From NCBI GenBank assembly GCA_964548055.1, contig CAZJPS010000056.1:1-8033 (forward strand): a DNA stretch of 8,033 nucleotides, given 5' to 3'. Of this stretch, positions 1 through 5,223 are shown piece by piece (within the stretch, counting starts at the first letter, position 1; every line of letters begins with the position of its first letter). The DNA comes from CAZJPS01 sp964548055 (GTDB taxonomy: Bacteria > Patescibacteriota > Gracilibacteria > Peribacterales > Peribacteraceae). The translations under genes and the position numbers were made by a program. The notes beneath the pieces are model-generated. The model was not told the DNA's origin, searched no databases, and worked only from the letters and a program-made list of their open reading frames with translations.

Positions 1-96
1 TGGCTTACACTCGCTCATCATCTTCTGGCGCAGTACCCTACTCAGCTCATAGGTGCTCTGCAGGAGCCGTTCCTCTGCATGCTTCGCTGGCGACAT
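1..96 (-). CDS. Probable MarR-like transcriptional regulator, N-terminal fragment (cut by left window edge)
   Basis: The minus strand reads ATG at 96-94 followed by 31 further open codons to the window edge, so only the first 32 residues are visible. They form one charged amphipathic helix containing ERLLQSTYELSRVLRQKM, which resembles the first dimerisation helix of MarR-family regulators, where such a helix precedes the winged helix. The DNA-binding domain is outside the window, so the family call is tentative. Support comes from context: a good sigma70-like promoter lies upstream (127-155), an inverted repeat overlaps the expected start region (114-128), and an unrelated small gene is transcribed divergently, which is the usual layout of an autoregulated MarR gene. 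No Shine-Dalgarno sequence precedes the ATG. It could instead be another small helical protein. Confidence 0.5.
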   Translation of the reverse strand, partial: MSPAKHAEERLLQSTYELSRVLRQKMMSECKP

Positions 97-113
97 AATG
101 AGATATTAGAATG

Positions 114-128
114 ATTAGAGTGCCTAAT
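114..128. promoter_or_regulatory. Candidate operator: inverted repeat ATTAG-N5-CTAAT
   Basis: A perfect 5-base inverted repeat, attag (114-118) and ctaat (124-128) around agtgc, sits directly downstream of and partly overlaps the -10 box of the leftward regulator promoter (127-132). A repressor bound here would cover the start site of that gene. MarR proteins bind palindromes of about this size, often with TTAG/CTAA half-sites, so autoregulation is a reasonable inference. The arms are short and the region is A/T-rich, so chance is possible. Confidence 0.35.
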
Positions 129-155
129 AATATTGACCTCTTCAAAAGATTGCAA
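127..155 (-). promoter_or_regulatory. Sigma70-like promoter of the leftward regulator gene
   Basis: On the minus strand, TTGCAA (-35, at 155-150) is followed by exactly 17 bases and then TATTAT (-10, at 132-127). Each hexamer is close to consensus and the spacing is ideal. The predicted start is near 120, giving a leader of about 24 bases without a Shine-Dalgarno sequence. A weaker alternative -10, TAATAT (108-103), ends six bases before the ATG and would give a leaderless message, but it has no matching -35. Confidence 0.6.
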
Positions 156-163
156 GGTATTTT
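133..163 (+). promoter_or_regulatory. Weak candidate promoter of the rightward small gene
   Basis: TTGACC (133-138) and TATTTT (158-163) are separated by 19 bases, longer than optimal. The -35 abuts the -10 box of the divergent regulator promoter, so the two promoters would share about 25 bases and one regulator could control both. The predicted start near 170 would leave the ATG at 197 usable but would exclude the TTG at 164. Confidence 0.3.
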
Positions 164-196
164 TTGCCATTATTTAAGAAGAATTGTAACGAACCA

Positions 197-535
197 ATGC
201 ATAAAATAGTTGACATTACGCACAACTCGAACAAAAATGCCGCGCTTTTCGTTTTCCCCTTCATTTTTATGAAAGATAGTATCGAAAAAAGTCTCGCCAG
301 TTTACCTGAAAATAGCGATGTATCAGGCTCTGTTCGATTTAAAAGAAAGGGAACTACTGAAAATGAAAGAATTTCTTGTAGTAATAATGCATCAATTATT
401 CCTGGCTTACAGTTCGACGTTATTATTATTCAATTCGGAACACGAGAAGAGTTGCTACAAATTATCAACGAGAAAGGAAAAAAGGCGCATTATCAATTTG
501 ATGCAGTTTTGTTTAATAACCCTCGCAAAGGCTAA
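197..535 (+). CDS. Unrecognised 112-residue protein, possibly a small alpha/beta-barrel (DUF1330-like) fold
   Basis: I do not recognise this protein with confidence. The frame is open from a TTG at 164, but the ATG at 197 is preferred because it fits the candidate promoter. No good Shine-Dalgarno precedes either. The N-terminus has a hydrophobic strand (residues 16-24), then a polar Lys/Ser-rich middle (30-65). Residues 70-107 run GLQFDVIIIQFGTREELLQ, then a helix ending in AHYQ, then FDAVLF. A strand, then a [FY]xxREE-type helix, then a final strand after a YQ or HR is the pattern of the C-terminal half of dimeric alpha/beta-barrel proteins such as DUF1330 or EthD. That is a pattern match only. 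The gene is A/T-richer than ftsK, is divergent from the putative regulator, and stops 14 bases before the end of the convergent reductase gene. Confidence 0.5.
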   Translation: MHKIVDITHNSNKNAALFVFPFIFMKDSIEKSLASLPENSDVSGSVRFKRKGTTENERISCSNNASIIPGLQFDVIIIQFGTREELLQIINEKGKKAHYQFDAVLFNNPRKG

Positions 536-549
536 AGACAACCCTTTAC

Positions 550-1368
550 TTACTTCTTCAAGACAGAAAATGCTTCTGTGAGTGCTTCTGTAACTGTCAG
601 CATATGCACATGTTCCAAGTACAATTTTTCTGTAGAAAGCACACAGTTGCTCCTTCCCGCCTTCACCACTTCTGAAAGTTGATCGATGGTAAGGCGTTCA
701 AACGTATGTGATGGATCCACCATCTTTTTGTACATCTCCATTACTTCAAAAGGAGAAATAGGACCTTCGTTCACTACATTAAAAACTCCCGTTGCTCTCT
801 TTTGAATGAGTACCTTTGCCACTTTCATCAAATCTGGAATGTAGGTGAGAGAATTTTTTTCATCCAGCACACGATGATATTTTTTGAGCTTCATCAAAAG
901 ATTACGAGGAGACTGCGATCCATCAAACGGCATACGTAACCGCAAAACAAGAACAGGAAAATCTTTGAGGATCTGATCACTCCATGCTTTGGTGCGAGAA
1001 TAAAAACTGCCAGAAAAATTGGGAGGGTCTTCCTCGATAAATCCTTTGCCGCCATTATCCCCCGTATATATACAGCCCGAACTCATATGAGTGAGGTGAA
1101 TCCCGCGCTTGAGGCATTCCTCCAAAAGAATAAGGGGGCCCGTCACATTCGCTCTCACCGTCTCCTCTTTATGATCCTCACACCAATCCACATTGGGTGT
1201 TCCTGTTTTGCCTGCACAATTAATGACAACATCAGGTTTTGATGCATCCAATGCAGCACGCACGGCAGCAGGGTCAGCAATATCAGAAGAAGGAGCTTCT
1301 GCATTTGGATACAGCTGCAAAAATTGCTGACCCAAGTAGCCACGAGATCCGAACAGGAGGACTTTCAT
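550..1368 (-). CDS. UDP-4-keto-6-deoxyglucose 3,5-epimerase/4-reductase-like enzyme (UER1/NRS-ER type, rhamnose synthesis)
   Basis: This 272-residue short-chain dehydrogenase/reductase most likely performs the last steps of nucleotide-L-rhamnose synthesis, epimerising and reducing a 4-keto-6-deoxy sugar nucleotide with NAD(P)H. The Rossmann motif GSRGYLG is at residues 7-13. NVDWCEDHKEETVRANVTG (59-77), SSGCIY (96-101), EEDPPNFSGSFYSRTKA (112-128, with the catalytic YxxxK as Y123 and K127), LRLRMP (142-147), PRN (154-156) and GRSNCVL (238-244) closely match the plant UER1/RHM C-terminal and Mimivirus-type enzyme, more than bacterial RmlD. Length fits a stand-alone reductase. The start at 1368 is chosen because the Rossmann strand MKVLLFG begins there and a -10 box lies 7 bases upstream. 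The 40 further open codons upstream, to 1488, translate a palindromic repeat. The required 4,6-dehydratase partner is not in the window. A 2-keto or dTDP-sugar substrate cannot be excluded. Confidence 0.85.
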   Translation of the reverse strand: MKVLLFGSRGYLGQQFLQLYPNAEAPSSDIADPAAVRAALDASKPDVVINCAGKTGTPNVDWCEDHKEETVRANVTGPLILLEECLKRGIHLTHMSSGCIYTGDNGGKGFIEEDPPNFSGSFYSRTKAWSDQILKDFPVLVLRLRMPFDGSQSPRNLLMKLKKYHRVLDEKNSLTYIPDLMKVAKVLIQKRATGVFNVVNEGPISPFEVMEMYKKMVDPSHTFERLTIDQLSEVVKAGRSNCVLSTEKLYLEHVHMLTVTEALTEAFSVLKK

Positions 1369-1375
1369 TGGAGTT

Positions 1376-1381
1376 ATTGTA
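1376..1381 (-). promoter_or_regulatory. -10 box of the reductase gene, positioned for a leaderless transcript
   Basis: TACAAT on the minus strand (1381-1376) is separated from the ATG at 1368 by seven bases, the usual distance from a -10 box to the transcription start. Transcription would therefore begin at or next to the A of the start codon. No convincing -35 lies upstream and no Shine-Dalgarno lies between. Confidence 0.45.
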
Positions 1382-1435
1382 TAGAATATTGGGAAAATAG
1401 AGTAATAGAATAATGGCATATTAGAAGCAATAGTT

Positions 1436-1486
1436 GTCATGGTGAGGGAGCCTGTCCTGAGCCGTGTCGAAGGGTCGAACCATGAC
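1436..1486. repeat. REP-like palindromic repeat, copy 1
   Basis: Perfect 8-base arms GTCATGGT (1436-1443) and ACCATGAC (1479-1486) enclose a core that starts gagcctgtcctgag (1448-1461) and continues with tcgaaggg and cgaac. The same core recurs, reoriented to different flanks, at 1525-1556. The two cores share the first 14 bases, then tcgaaggg and cgaac, with a 5- or 4-base variable spacer between. When translated on the minus strand it gives FDPSTRLRTGSL, a residue string that I recognise from spurious predicted N-termini in many environmental genomes. That recognition is from memory, not from a search. Confidence 0.7.
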
Positions 1487-1502
1487 ACTCTGGTGACGCT
1501 TC

Positions 1503-1527
1503 CTCCCGGGTTGCGTGCCGCCCGGAG
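1503..1527. repeat. GC-rich hairpin between the two repeat copies
   Basis: CTCCCGGG (1503-1510) pairs with CCCGGAG (1521-1527) with one bulged C, around a 10-base loop. It joins the two palindromic copies, so the whole of 1436-1571 looks like one composite palindromic element. Confidence 0.45.
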
Positions 1528-1571
1528 CCTGTCCTGAGTTATTCGAAGGGACGAACTCAGGGTGACAGGCT
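1526..1571. repeat. REP-like palindromic repeat, copy 2
   Basis: AGCCTGTC (1526-1533) pairs with GACAGGCT (1564-1571), and directly inside it CTGAGTT (1534-1540) pairs with AACTCAG (1554-1560), leaving only a GGT bulge on the 3' side and a 13-base loop. This is a strong 15-pair hairpin. Its left part is the same core as copy 1. It lies about 90 bases upstream of the ftsK -10 box and could also act as a barrier between the divergent transcripts, but no T-run follows on either strand. Confidence 0.7.
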
Positions 1572-1662
1572 TAGGTTTATGAAAATATCCTAATAATCTA
1601 TTACTCCAATCCCTATTTTTCTAAACCTTAGGACTCTCATAGCTACTCCCTTTCAAAATCGG

Positions 1663-1668
1663 TATAAT
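1663..1668 (+). promoter_or_regulatory. Consensus -10 box of ftsK, positioned for a leaderless transcript
   Basis: A perfect TATAAT is followed by eight bases (gacccccg) and then the ftsK ATG at 1677. The expected start is therefore at the ATG or one to two bases before it. There is no room for a Shine-Dalgarno and none is present. The -35 region (around 1640-1645, TAGCTA) does not match consensus, so an activator or a different -35 preference may apply. Confidence 0.6.
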
Positions 1669-1676
1669 GACCCCCG

Positions 1677-3926
1677 ATGCCCAAGCCCCGCCGTAAAGCA
1701 AAGAGAACAAAAGAAGCACAAAGTGCATTGGAACTGAAATCTTCCACGCGTTCAGCAGTAAGCGGAATTATTCAGATTTGTGCTGGATTGGTTTTACTGC
1801 TGGCATTGCAGGGATCAGCAGGAAGAGCTGGCAATGTGTTACAGAACATTTTTACTGGGCTTTTTGGTGTATACGGGCTTATTTTCCCGGCTTTTCTCAT
1901 GATCTCCGGCATTCTTCATTGGGTAGCGCCCAACCGCAGAATGCAAGCAACGAGATCTGTTGGTTTGCTCATTTCCCTCTTCTCTTTTTTAGGTCTGATG
2001 CACTTAAGCTTGCCATTTGATCAAATTTTAGAGAAAAGCAGAGAGGCAGCAGGGTTGATTGGATTTTTAATGAGCCTCCCCTTCCTCTCTTTCTTTACCC
2101 CCGCCGCAGGATACATCGTTCTTTCTGCAACACTCCTTATTGGTTTAGTGATTGGATTTGAACCAAATTTAGGAGCAGTACTCCAAGGAATACAATCTAT
2201 TTTCATGCCTGCCAAAGTAACATCGCGAAAGGAAATGACTCGTGTTGTGGATAATGATGAAGATGAAGACGAGGAAGAAGAGAAGGAAGAAGAATGGGAA
2301 GATGACGAAGAAGATCCCGATTTGATTGAGAAAGATGAAGAAGCTCCAGAGCTGAATATCGTGCGTCCTCTATTTGCACAAAACCTTGCTAAATCCAAAG
2401 CTCAGCAAGAATTGAAAAAAGTCATCAAGAAAAAAGACACCTTGGAAATGAAAGACACGCGCTTTGAAGAGTGGACGTTCCCTGCGTTTGAACTCCTAGA
2501 GGAATCACAGAGCGTGTTACATGTTGATGATGAAGAACTAAAGCGTCAGGCAAAATTGATTGAAGAGAAATTACAAGAATTCGGTATTGAAGTGACCATG
2601 CGTGATGCGCGCCCTGGTCCAACCGTCACGCAGTTCACATTGCAGCCAGCAGAAGGAGTGAAGCTGAGTAAAATTGGTAGCTTGAAGGATGATCTTTCTT
2701 TGGCTCTTGCCGCACAGAGCCTACGCATTGAAGCTCCGATCCCTGGTAAAGCCCTCGTAGGTATCGAAATGCCAAATAGGGTGCGTAGCACTGTGCATCT
2801 TCGCGAAATTTTGGAGAGCCCTTCCTTTGTACATAGTGATTCCTCCCTCACACTTCCACTAGGTCGCGACGTATCCGGCGATTCTATTGTAGCAAGCTTG
2901 GAAAGCATGCCTCACCTGCTTATTGCAGGTGCAACAGGCTCTGGAAAATCAGTATGTATGAATACGTTCTTGATTGCTCTTCTTTTCCAGAATGCACCAC
3001 ACGAACTCAAATTTATTCTCATCGACCCAAAACGCGTAGAACTGATGCCATACGATGGCATCCCTCATCTGCTTACCCCTGTCATTACAGAAGCAGAAAA
3101 AGCATTGCAAGCTCTGCGCTGGGCAGTTGCAGAAATGGGTCGACGTTTGCATCGCTTCTCTGAACAAGGCGCTCGTAACCTGGATGAATACAACGCAAAG
3201 CAAACAGAAGAGCAGAACATGCTTCCACGGATCGTGGTCGTCATCGACGAATTAGCAGACCTGATGATGCGTCAATTCCGAAAAGACACGGAAACAATGA
3301 TTGCCCGCGTTGCTCAGATGGCTCGCGCTGTTGGCATGCACCTTATCATCGCAACTCAGCGCCCAAGCGTGGATGTAATCACGGGTCTCATTAAAGCCAA
3401 CATCCCAACACGCATGGCATTCAGGGTCGTGAGCTCCGTAGACTCCCGCACCATCCTCGATGGCATCGGCGCCGAAGACCTGCTCGGCCAAGGAGACATG
3501 CTCTATATGAATGCAGCCACACCACGCCCCATCCGTATTCAAGCCATCTACACATCCACCAAAGAAGTAGAGCGCGTGATCAACGCAGTGAAGATTGCTG
3601 GAGGAGGAAAAATAACCGAACAAATAGGACTGGGAGAAGAACAGAATGGAGAAGAAAATGGCATAGAAGGCGATAATTCCGCAACAGCGATGACCCGCAG
3701 AATCGACCTAGATGCAGACGATAACGGTGGCGACGACATGTTCTTCGAGGCCGTCCGCGTGGTGCAAGAGACTGGCAAAGCTTCAGCGAGCCTTCTGCAA
3801 CGTCAGCTCAAGGTGGGTTACGCCCGGGCCGCCCGGCTGCTGGACATTATGGAAGAGAAGAACTTGATCGGGCCTCCAGATGGGGCAAAGCCGAGGAAGG
3901 TATATATTGATAAGATTGCAGCTTAA
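1677..3926 (+). CDS. ftsK: DNA translocase FtsK/SpoIIIE family
   Basis: A complete 749-residue membrane-anchored ATP-driven DNA pump that clears and aligns chromosome termini at the division septum. Order: basic N-terminal tail (1-22), about four membrane segments (roughly 28-46, 59-82, 94-112 and 125-160, the last possibly two), a strikingly acidic linker (192-222), a basic helical stretch (238-253), the alpha domain (about 283-375), then the RecA-like motor with Walker A GATGSGKS (418-425) and Walker B VVVIDELAD (520-528). IIATQRPSVDVITG (557-570) and IPTRMAF (576-582) are also typical. The C-terminal gamma winged helix (about 687-749) contains VGYARAARLLD. Its family counterpart in E. coli has Asn where this protein has Ala716. 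Length is close to SpoIIIE and lacks the long E. coli-type linker. The ATG at 1677 is supported by the adjacent TATAAT. It is monocistronic as far as visible, followed by a 109-base gap. Confidence 0.97.
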   Translation: MPKPRRKAKRTKEAQSALELKSSTRSAVSGIIQICAGLVLLLALQGSAGRAGNVLQNIFTGLFGVYGLIFPAFLMISGILHWVAPNRRMQATRSVGLLISLFSFLGLMHLSLPFDQILEKSREAAGLIGFLMSLPFLSFFTPAAGYIVLSATLLIGLVIGFEPNLGAVLQGIQSIFMPAKVTSRKEMTRVVDNDEDEDEEEEKEEEWEDDEEDPDLIEKDEEAPELNIVRPLFAQNLAKSKAQQELKKVIKKKDTLEMKDTRFEEWTFPAFELLEESQSVLHVDDEELKRQAKLIEEKLQEFGIEVTMRDARPGPTVTQFTLQPAEGVKLSKIGSLKDDLSLALAAQSLRIEAPIPGKALVGIEMPNRVRSTVHLREILESPSFVHSDSSLTLPLGRDVSGDSIVASLESMPHLLIAGATGSGKSVCMNTFLIALLFQNAPHELKFILIDPKRVELMPYDGIPHLLTPVITEAEKALQALRWAVAEMGRRLHRFSEQGARNLDEYNAKQTEEQNMLPRIVVVIDELADLMMRQFRKDTETMIARVAQMARAVGMHLIIATQRPSVDVITGLIKANIPTRMAFRVVSSVDSRTILDGIGAEDLLGQGDMLYMNAATPRPIRIQAIYTSTKEVERVINAVKIAGGGKITEQIGLGEEQNGEENGIEGDNSATAMTRRIDLDADDNGGDDMFFEAVRVVQETGKASASLLQRQLKVGYARAARLLDIMEEKNLIGPPDGAKPRKVYIDKIAA

Positions 3927-3953
3927 TAACGCATATCTCAAATAAGTGTTGAA

Positions 3954-3972
3954 ACAGATTTTTTTCATCTGT
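3954..3972. terminator. Weak hairpin downstream of ftsK
   Basis: ACAGAT (3954-3959) and ATCTGT (3967-3972) form a 6-pair, A/T-rich stem around a loop of six T and one C. The sequence after it (cacgacttcttttt) has a late T-run (3982-3986). It is the only hairpin directly after the ftsK stop at 3924-3926, but it is not a strong intrinsic terminator, so transcription may continue into the next genes. Confidence 0.25.
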
Positions 3973-3999
3973 CACGACTTCTTTTTCAGATTTTACTTG

Positions 4000-4014
4000 C
4001 AGCCCAGTGGGCTG
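4000..4014. other. Short perfect hairpin upstream of the three-gene unit
   Basis: CAGCCC (4000-4005) pairs with GGGCTG (4009-4014) around AGT. No T-run follows on either strand, so it is not a clear terminator. It lies 21 bases before the ATG at 4036 and could be an operator or 5'-leader hairpin. No convincing -35/-10 pair is visible between 3927 and 4035. Confidence 0.3.
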
Positions 4015-4035
4015 AGGATAGACTGCGTCTCGAAT

Positions 4036-4227
4036 ATGATCAACCCACCCGATAGAACCATCCAGCAAGAGATTACCGGCCCAGTAAATGACCCGGGGTA
4101 TCAAGTTGTCCAAATCATCAAGGCCGTGACATTACTCGTACTCGCGATTGGCCTAATTATTTATTCCGAAAATTTCCCAAGTGCTTCGCTTGCAGTATAT
4201 CTATTAATTGACCGCATTAAATTATGA
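4036..4227 (+). CDS. Unknown 63-residue small membrane protein
   Basis: I do not recognise this protein. The polar N-terminus (residues 1-24, MINPPDRTIQQEITGPVNDP and onward) is followed by a clear membrane helix at about 24-43 (VVQIIKAVTLLVLAIGLIIY). A second weaker hydrophobic stretch (about 49-58) and a basic C-terminal end (DRIKL) follow. The ATG at 4036 is preferred over an in-frame upstream start at 3946, which would add about 30 residues read through the hairpin region and lies close to the ftsK stop. Its TGA overlaps the ATG of the next gene in the sequence ATGA (4224-4227), which argues strongly that it is a real, translationally coupled gene. A plausible job is a membrane anchor or partner for the downstream coiled-coil protein, but that is inference. 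Confidence 0.6.
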   Translation: MINPPDRTIQQEITGPVNDPGYQVVQIIKAVTLLVLAIGLIIYSENFPSASLAVYLLIDRIKL

Positions 4228-4622
4228 GTAGTTTACTTTCAGATTCGGAACTAGCAAAAAACCTAATAGAAAAGGCAAATAGTATTCGAAAAGAAGCTGA
4301 AAAAAAAGCACTTGAGCTGGAGGCAGCGGCAAATGCGCTGACAGAAAAAAATATTCCTGCAATAAAACAGACCAATCAAGATGCTAGGTCGAAAACCAAA
4401 GCTTTTTATTTTGATGATATTATTAATTTTCTCAAAACCAGAAAAACTAGCTCTACGTTGCGCGAAATTTGTGATTATTTAAATTTTATTCATGGAGCTA
4501 ATAAAATACAACTTGAAGCATTAAAATCTGCCTTAAAAAGAGCCATAAAAAATAGTGATTCTACAGGCATTAAACGTGACCCTCAACATCCCGAGGGAGG
4601 CTATTATATTTATGTAAAATGA
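4224..4622 (+). CDS. Unknown 132-residue coiled-coil protein with possible winged-helix C-terminus
   Basis: I do not recognise this protein. Residues 9-42 are a continuous charged, Ala/Glu/Lys-rich helix with heptad character (LAKNLIEKANSIRKEAEKK and onward), a likely dimerising coiled coil. After a polar hinge (43-58), residues 60-131 look like a small alpha-plus-beta domain: helix FDDIINFLKT (62-71), helix LREICDYLNF (79-88), a helix at about 95-110, then GIKRDP and GGYYIYV (125-131) as a possible wing. This helix-helix-helix-strand order resembles winged-helix or HARE-like domains, but no diagnostic motif is present. The gene starts in an ATGA overlap with the membrane-protein gene and ends in an ATGA overlap with rdgB (4619-4622), so the three are probably one unit. 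It is visibly A/T-richer than ftsK and the helicase gene. Confidence 0.7.
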   Translation: MSSLLSDSELAKNLIEKANSIRKEAEKKALELEAAANALTEKNIPAIKQTNQDARSKTKAFYFDDIINFLKTRKTSSTLREICDYLNFIHGANKIQLEALKSALKRAIKNSDSTGIKRDPQHPEGGYYIYVK

Positions 4623-5218
4623 TGCATCTCCTCCTCGCCACATCCAATAAAGGCAAAGTGCACGAAATGCGTGAAGCATTAGATGGCCTAGGCCTTTCAT
4701 TGCTCGACCTGAACGACGTACCAAAAATCGGCGCGCCGGAGGAAACAGGAACGACATTTGAAGAGAATGCAAAACTAAAAGCTCTCCATTATTTTAAGCA
4801 TTCACATCATCCAACGGTTGCTGACGACTCGGGTATTCACATAGAAGCACTTCAGAATGAACTTGGCATTCACACTCGTCGCTGGGGAGCAGGTCCGGAT
4901 GCAAGCGATGAAGAATGGATAGAATATTTTCTAGACCGCATGAAGAAGGAAAAGAATAAGCGCGCAAAATTTGTGTGTGCGATTGCTCATGTAGACGCCG
5001 AAGGTGAGATGCATGTGTTCGAGGGAACATGCGATGGAGTAATTACCGATGAATTAGAAGCAGACTATTTACCAGGCCTACCCATCTCTGCCTGCTTTAA
5101 ACCGGATGGCTATAATGCTGTATTCTCTGCGCTTTCTATTGAACAAAAGAATAGTACAAGCCATAGGGGGAGGGCTTTGCAGCAATTAAGAAAACACTTG
5201 AAAAAAAATGCACAATGA
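4619..5218 (+). CDS. rdgB: RdgB/HAM1-family non-canonical purine NTP pyrophosphatase
   Basis: A 199-residue cytosolic enzyme expected to hydrolyse dITP, XTP and similar damaged nucleotides to the monophosphate and pyrophosphate, keeping them out of DNA and RNA. Family motifs are clear: ATSNKGKVHEMREAL (7-21), TFEENAKLKAL (46-56), VADDSGI (67-73, with the catalytic acid in DDSG), GIHTRRWG (83-90) and EQKNSTSHRGRAL (175-187). The normally strong FGYDPIF motif is replaced by GLPISACF (153-160), so substrate recognition may differ. Length is usual. Two adjacent ATGs (4619 and 4622) are possible. The first gives an ATGA overlap with the upstream gene. A GGAGG sits about 18 bases before, too far for a normal ribosome site, so reinitiation is likely. 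It converges on the helicase gene. Confidence 0.93.
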   Translation: MMHLLLATSNKGKVHEMREALDGLGLSLLDLNDVPKIGAPEETGTTFEENAKLKALHYFKHSHHPTVADDSGIHIEALQNELGIHTRRWGAGPDASDEEWIEYFLDRMKKEKNKRAKFVCAIAHVDAEGEMHVFEGTCDGVITDELEADYLPGLPISACFKPDGYNAVFSALSIEQKNSTSHRGRALQQLRKHLKKNAQ

Positions 5219-5223
5219 AGGCA

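Noticed and set aside
164..196. TTG start for the small rightward gene
   Set aside because: It overlaps the predicted promoter -10 region and has no ribosome site. The ATG at 197 is more plausible, though this is not certain.
1369..1488. Upstream N-terminal extension of the reductase gene (about 40 codons)
   Set aside because: The Rossmann strand and a leaderless -10 box place the start at 1368. The extension translates the palindromic repeat and has no place in the family fold.
1573..1628. Inverted repeat AGGTTTA (1573-1579) and TAAACCT (1622-1628) upstream of ftsK
   Set aside because: Seven A/T-rich bases 42 apart may occur by chance, and they have no clear relation to the -10 box.
2021..2398. 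Minus-strand reading frame rich in serine inside ftsK
   Set aside because: It is the antisense of the GAA/GAT-rich acidic linker of ftsK, a common artefact.
3946..4035. Earlier start for the 63-residue membrane protein
   Set aside because: The added residues lie in the hairpin-rich leader, have no protein character linked to the rest, and start only 20 bases after the ftsK stop.
4225..5218. Recoded TGA (glycine) as in Gracilibacteria and Absconditabacteria
   Set aside because: TGA ends three consecutive genes at sensible lengths and within ATGA overlaps, so it acts as a stop here.
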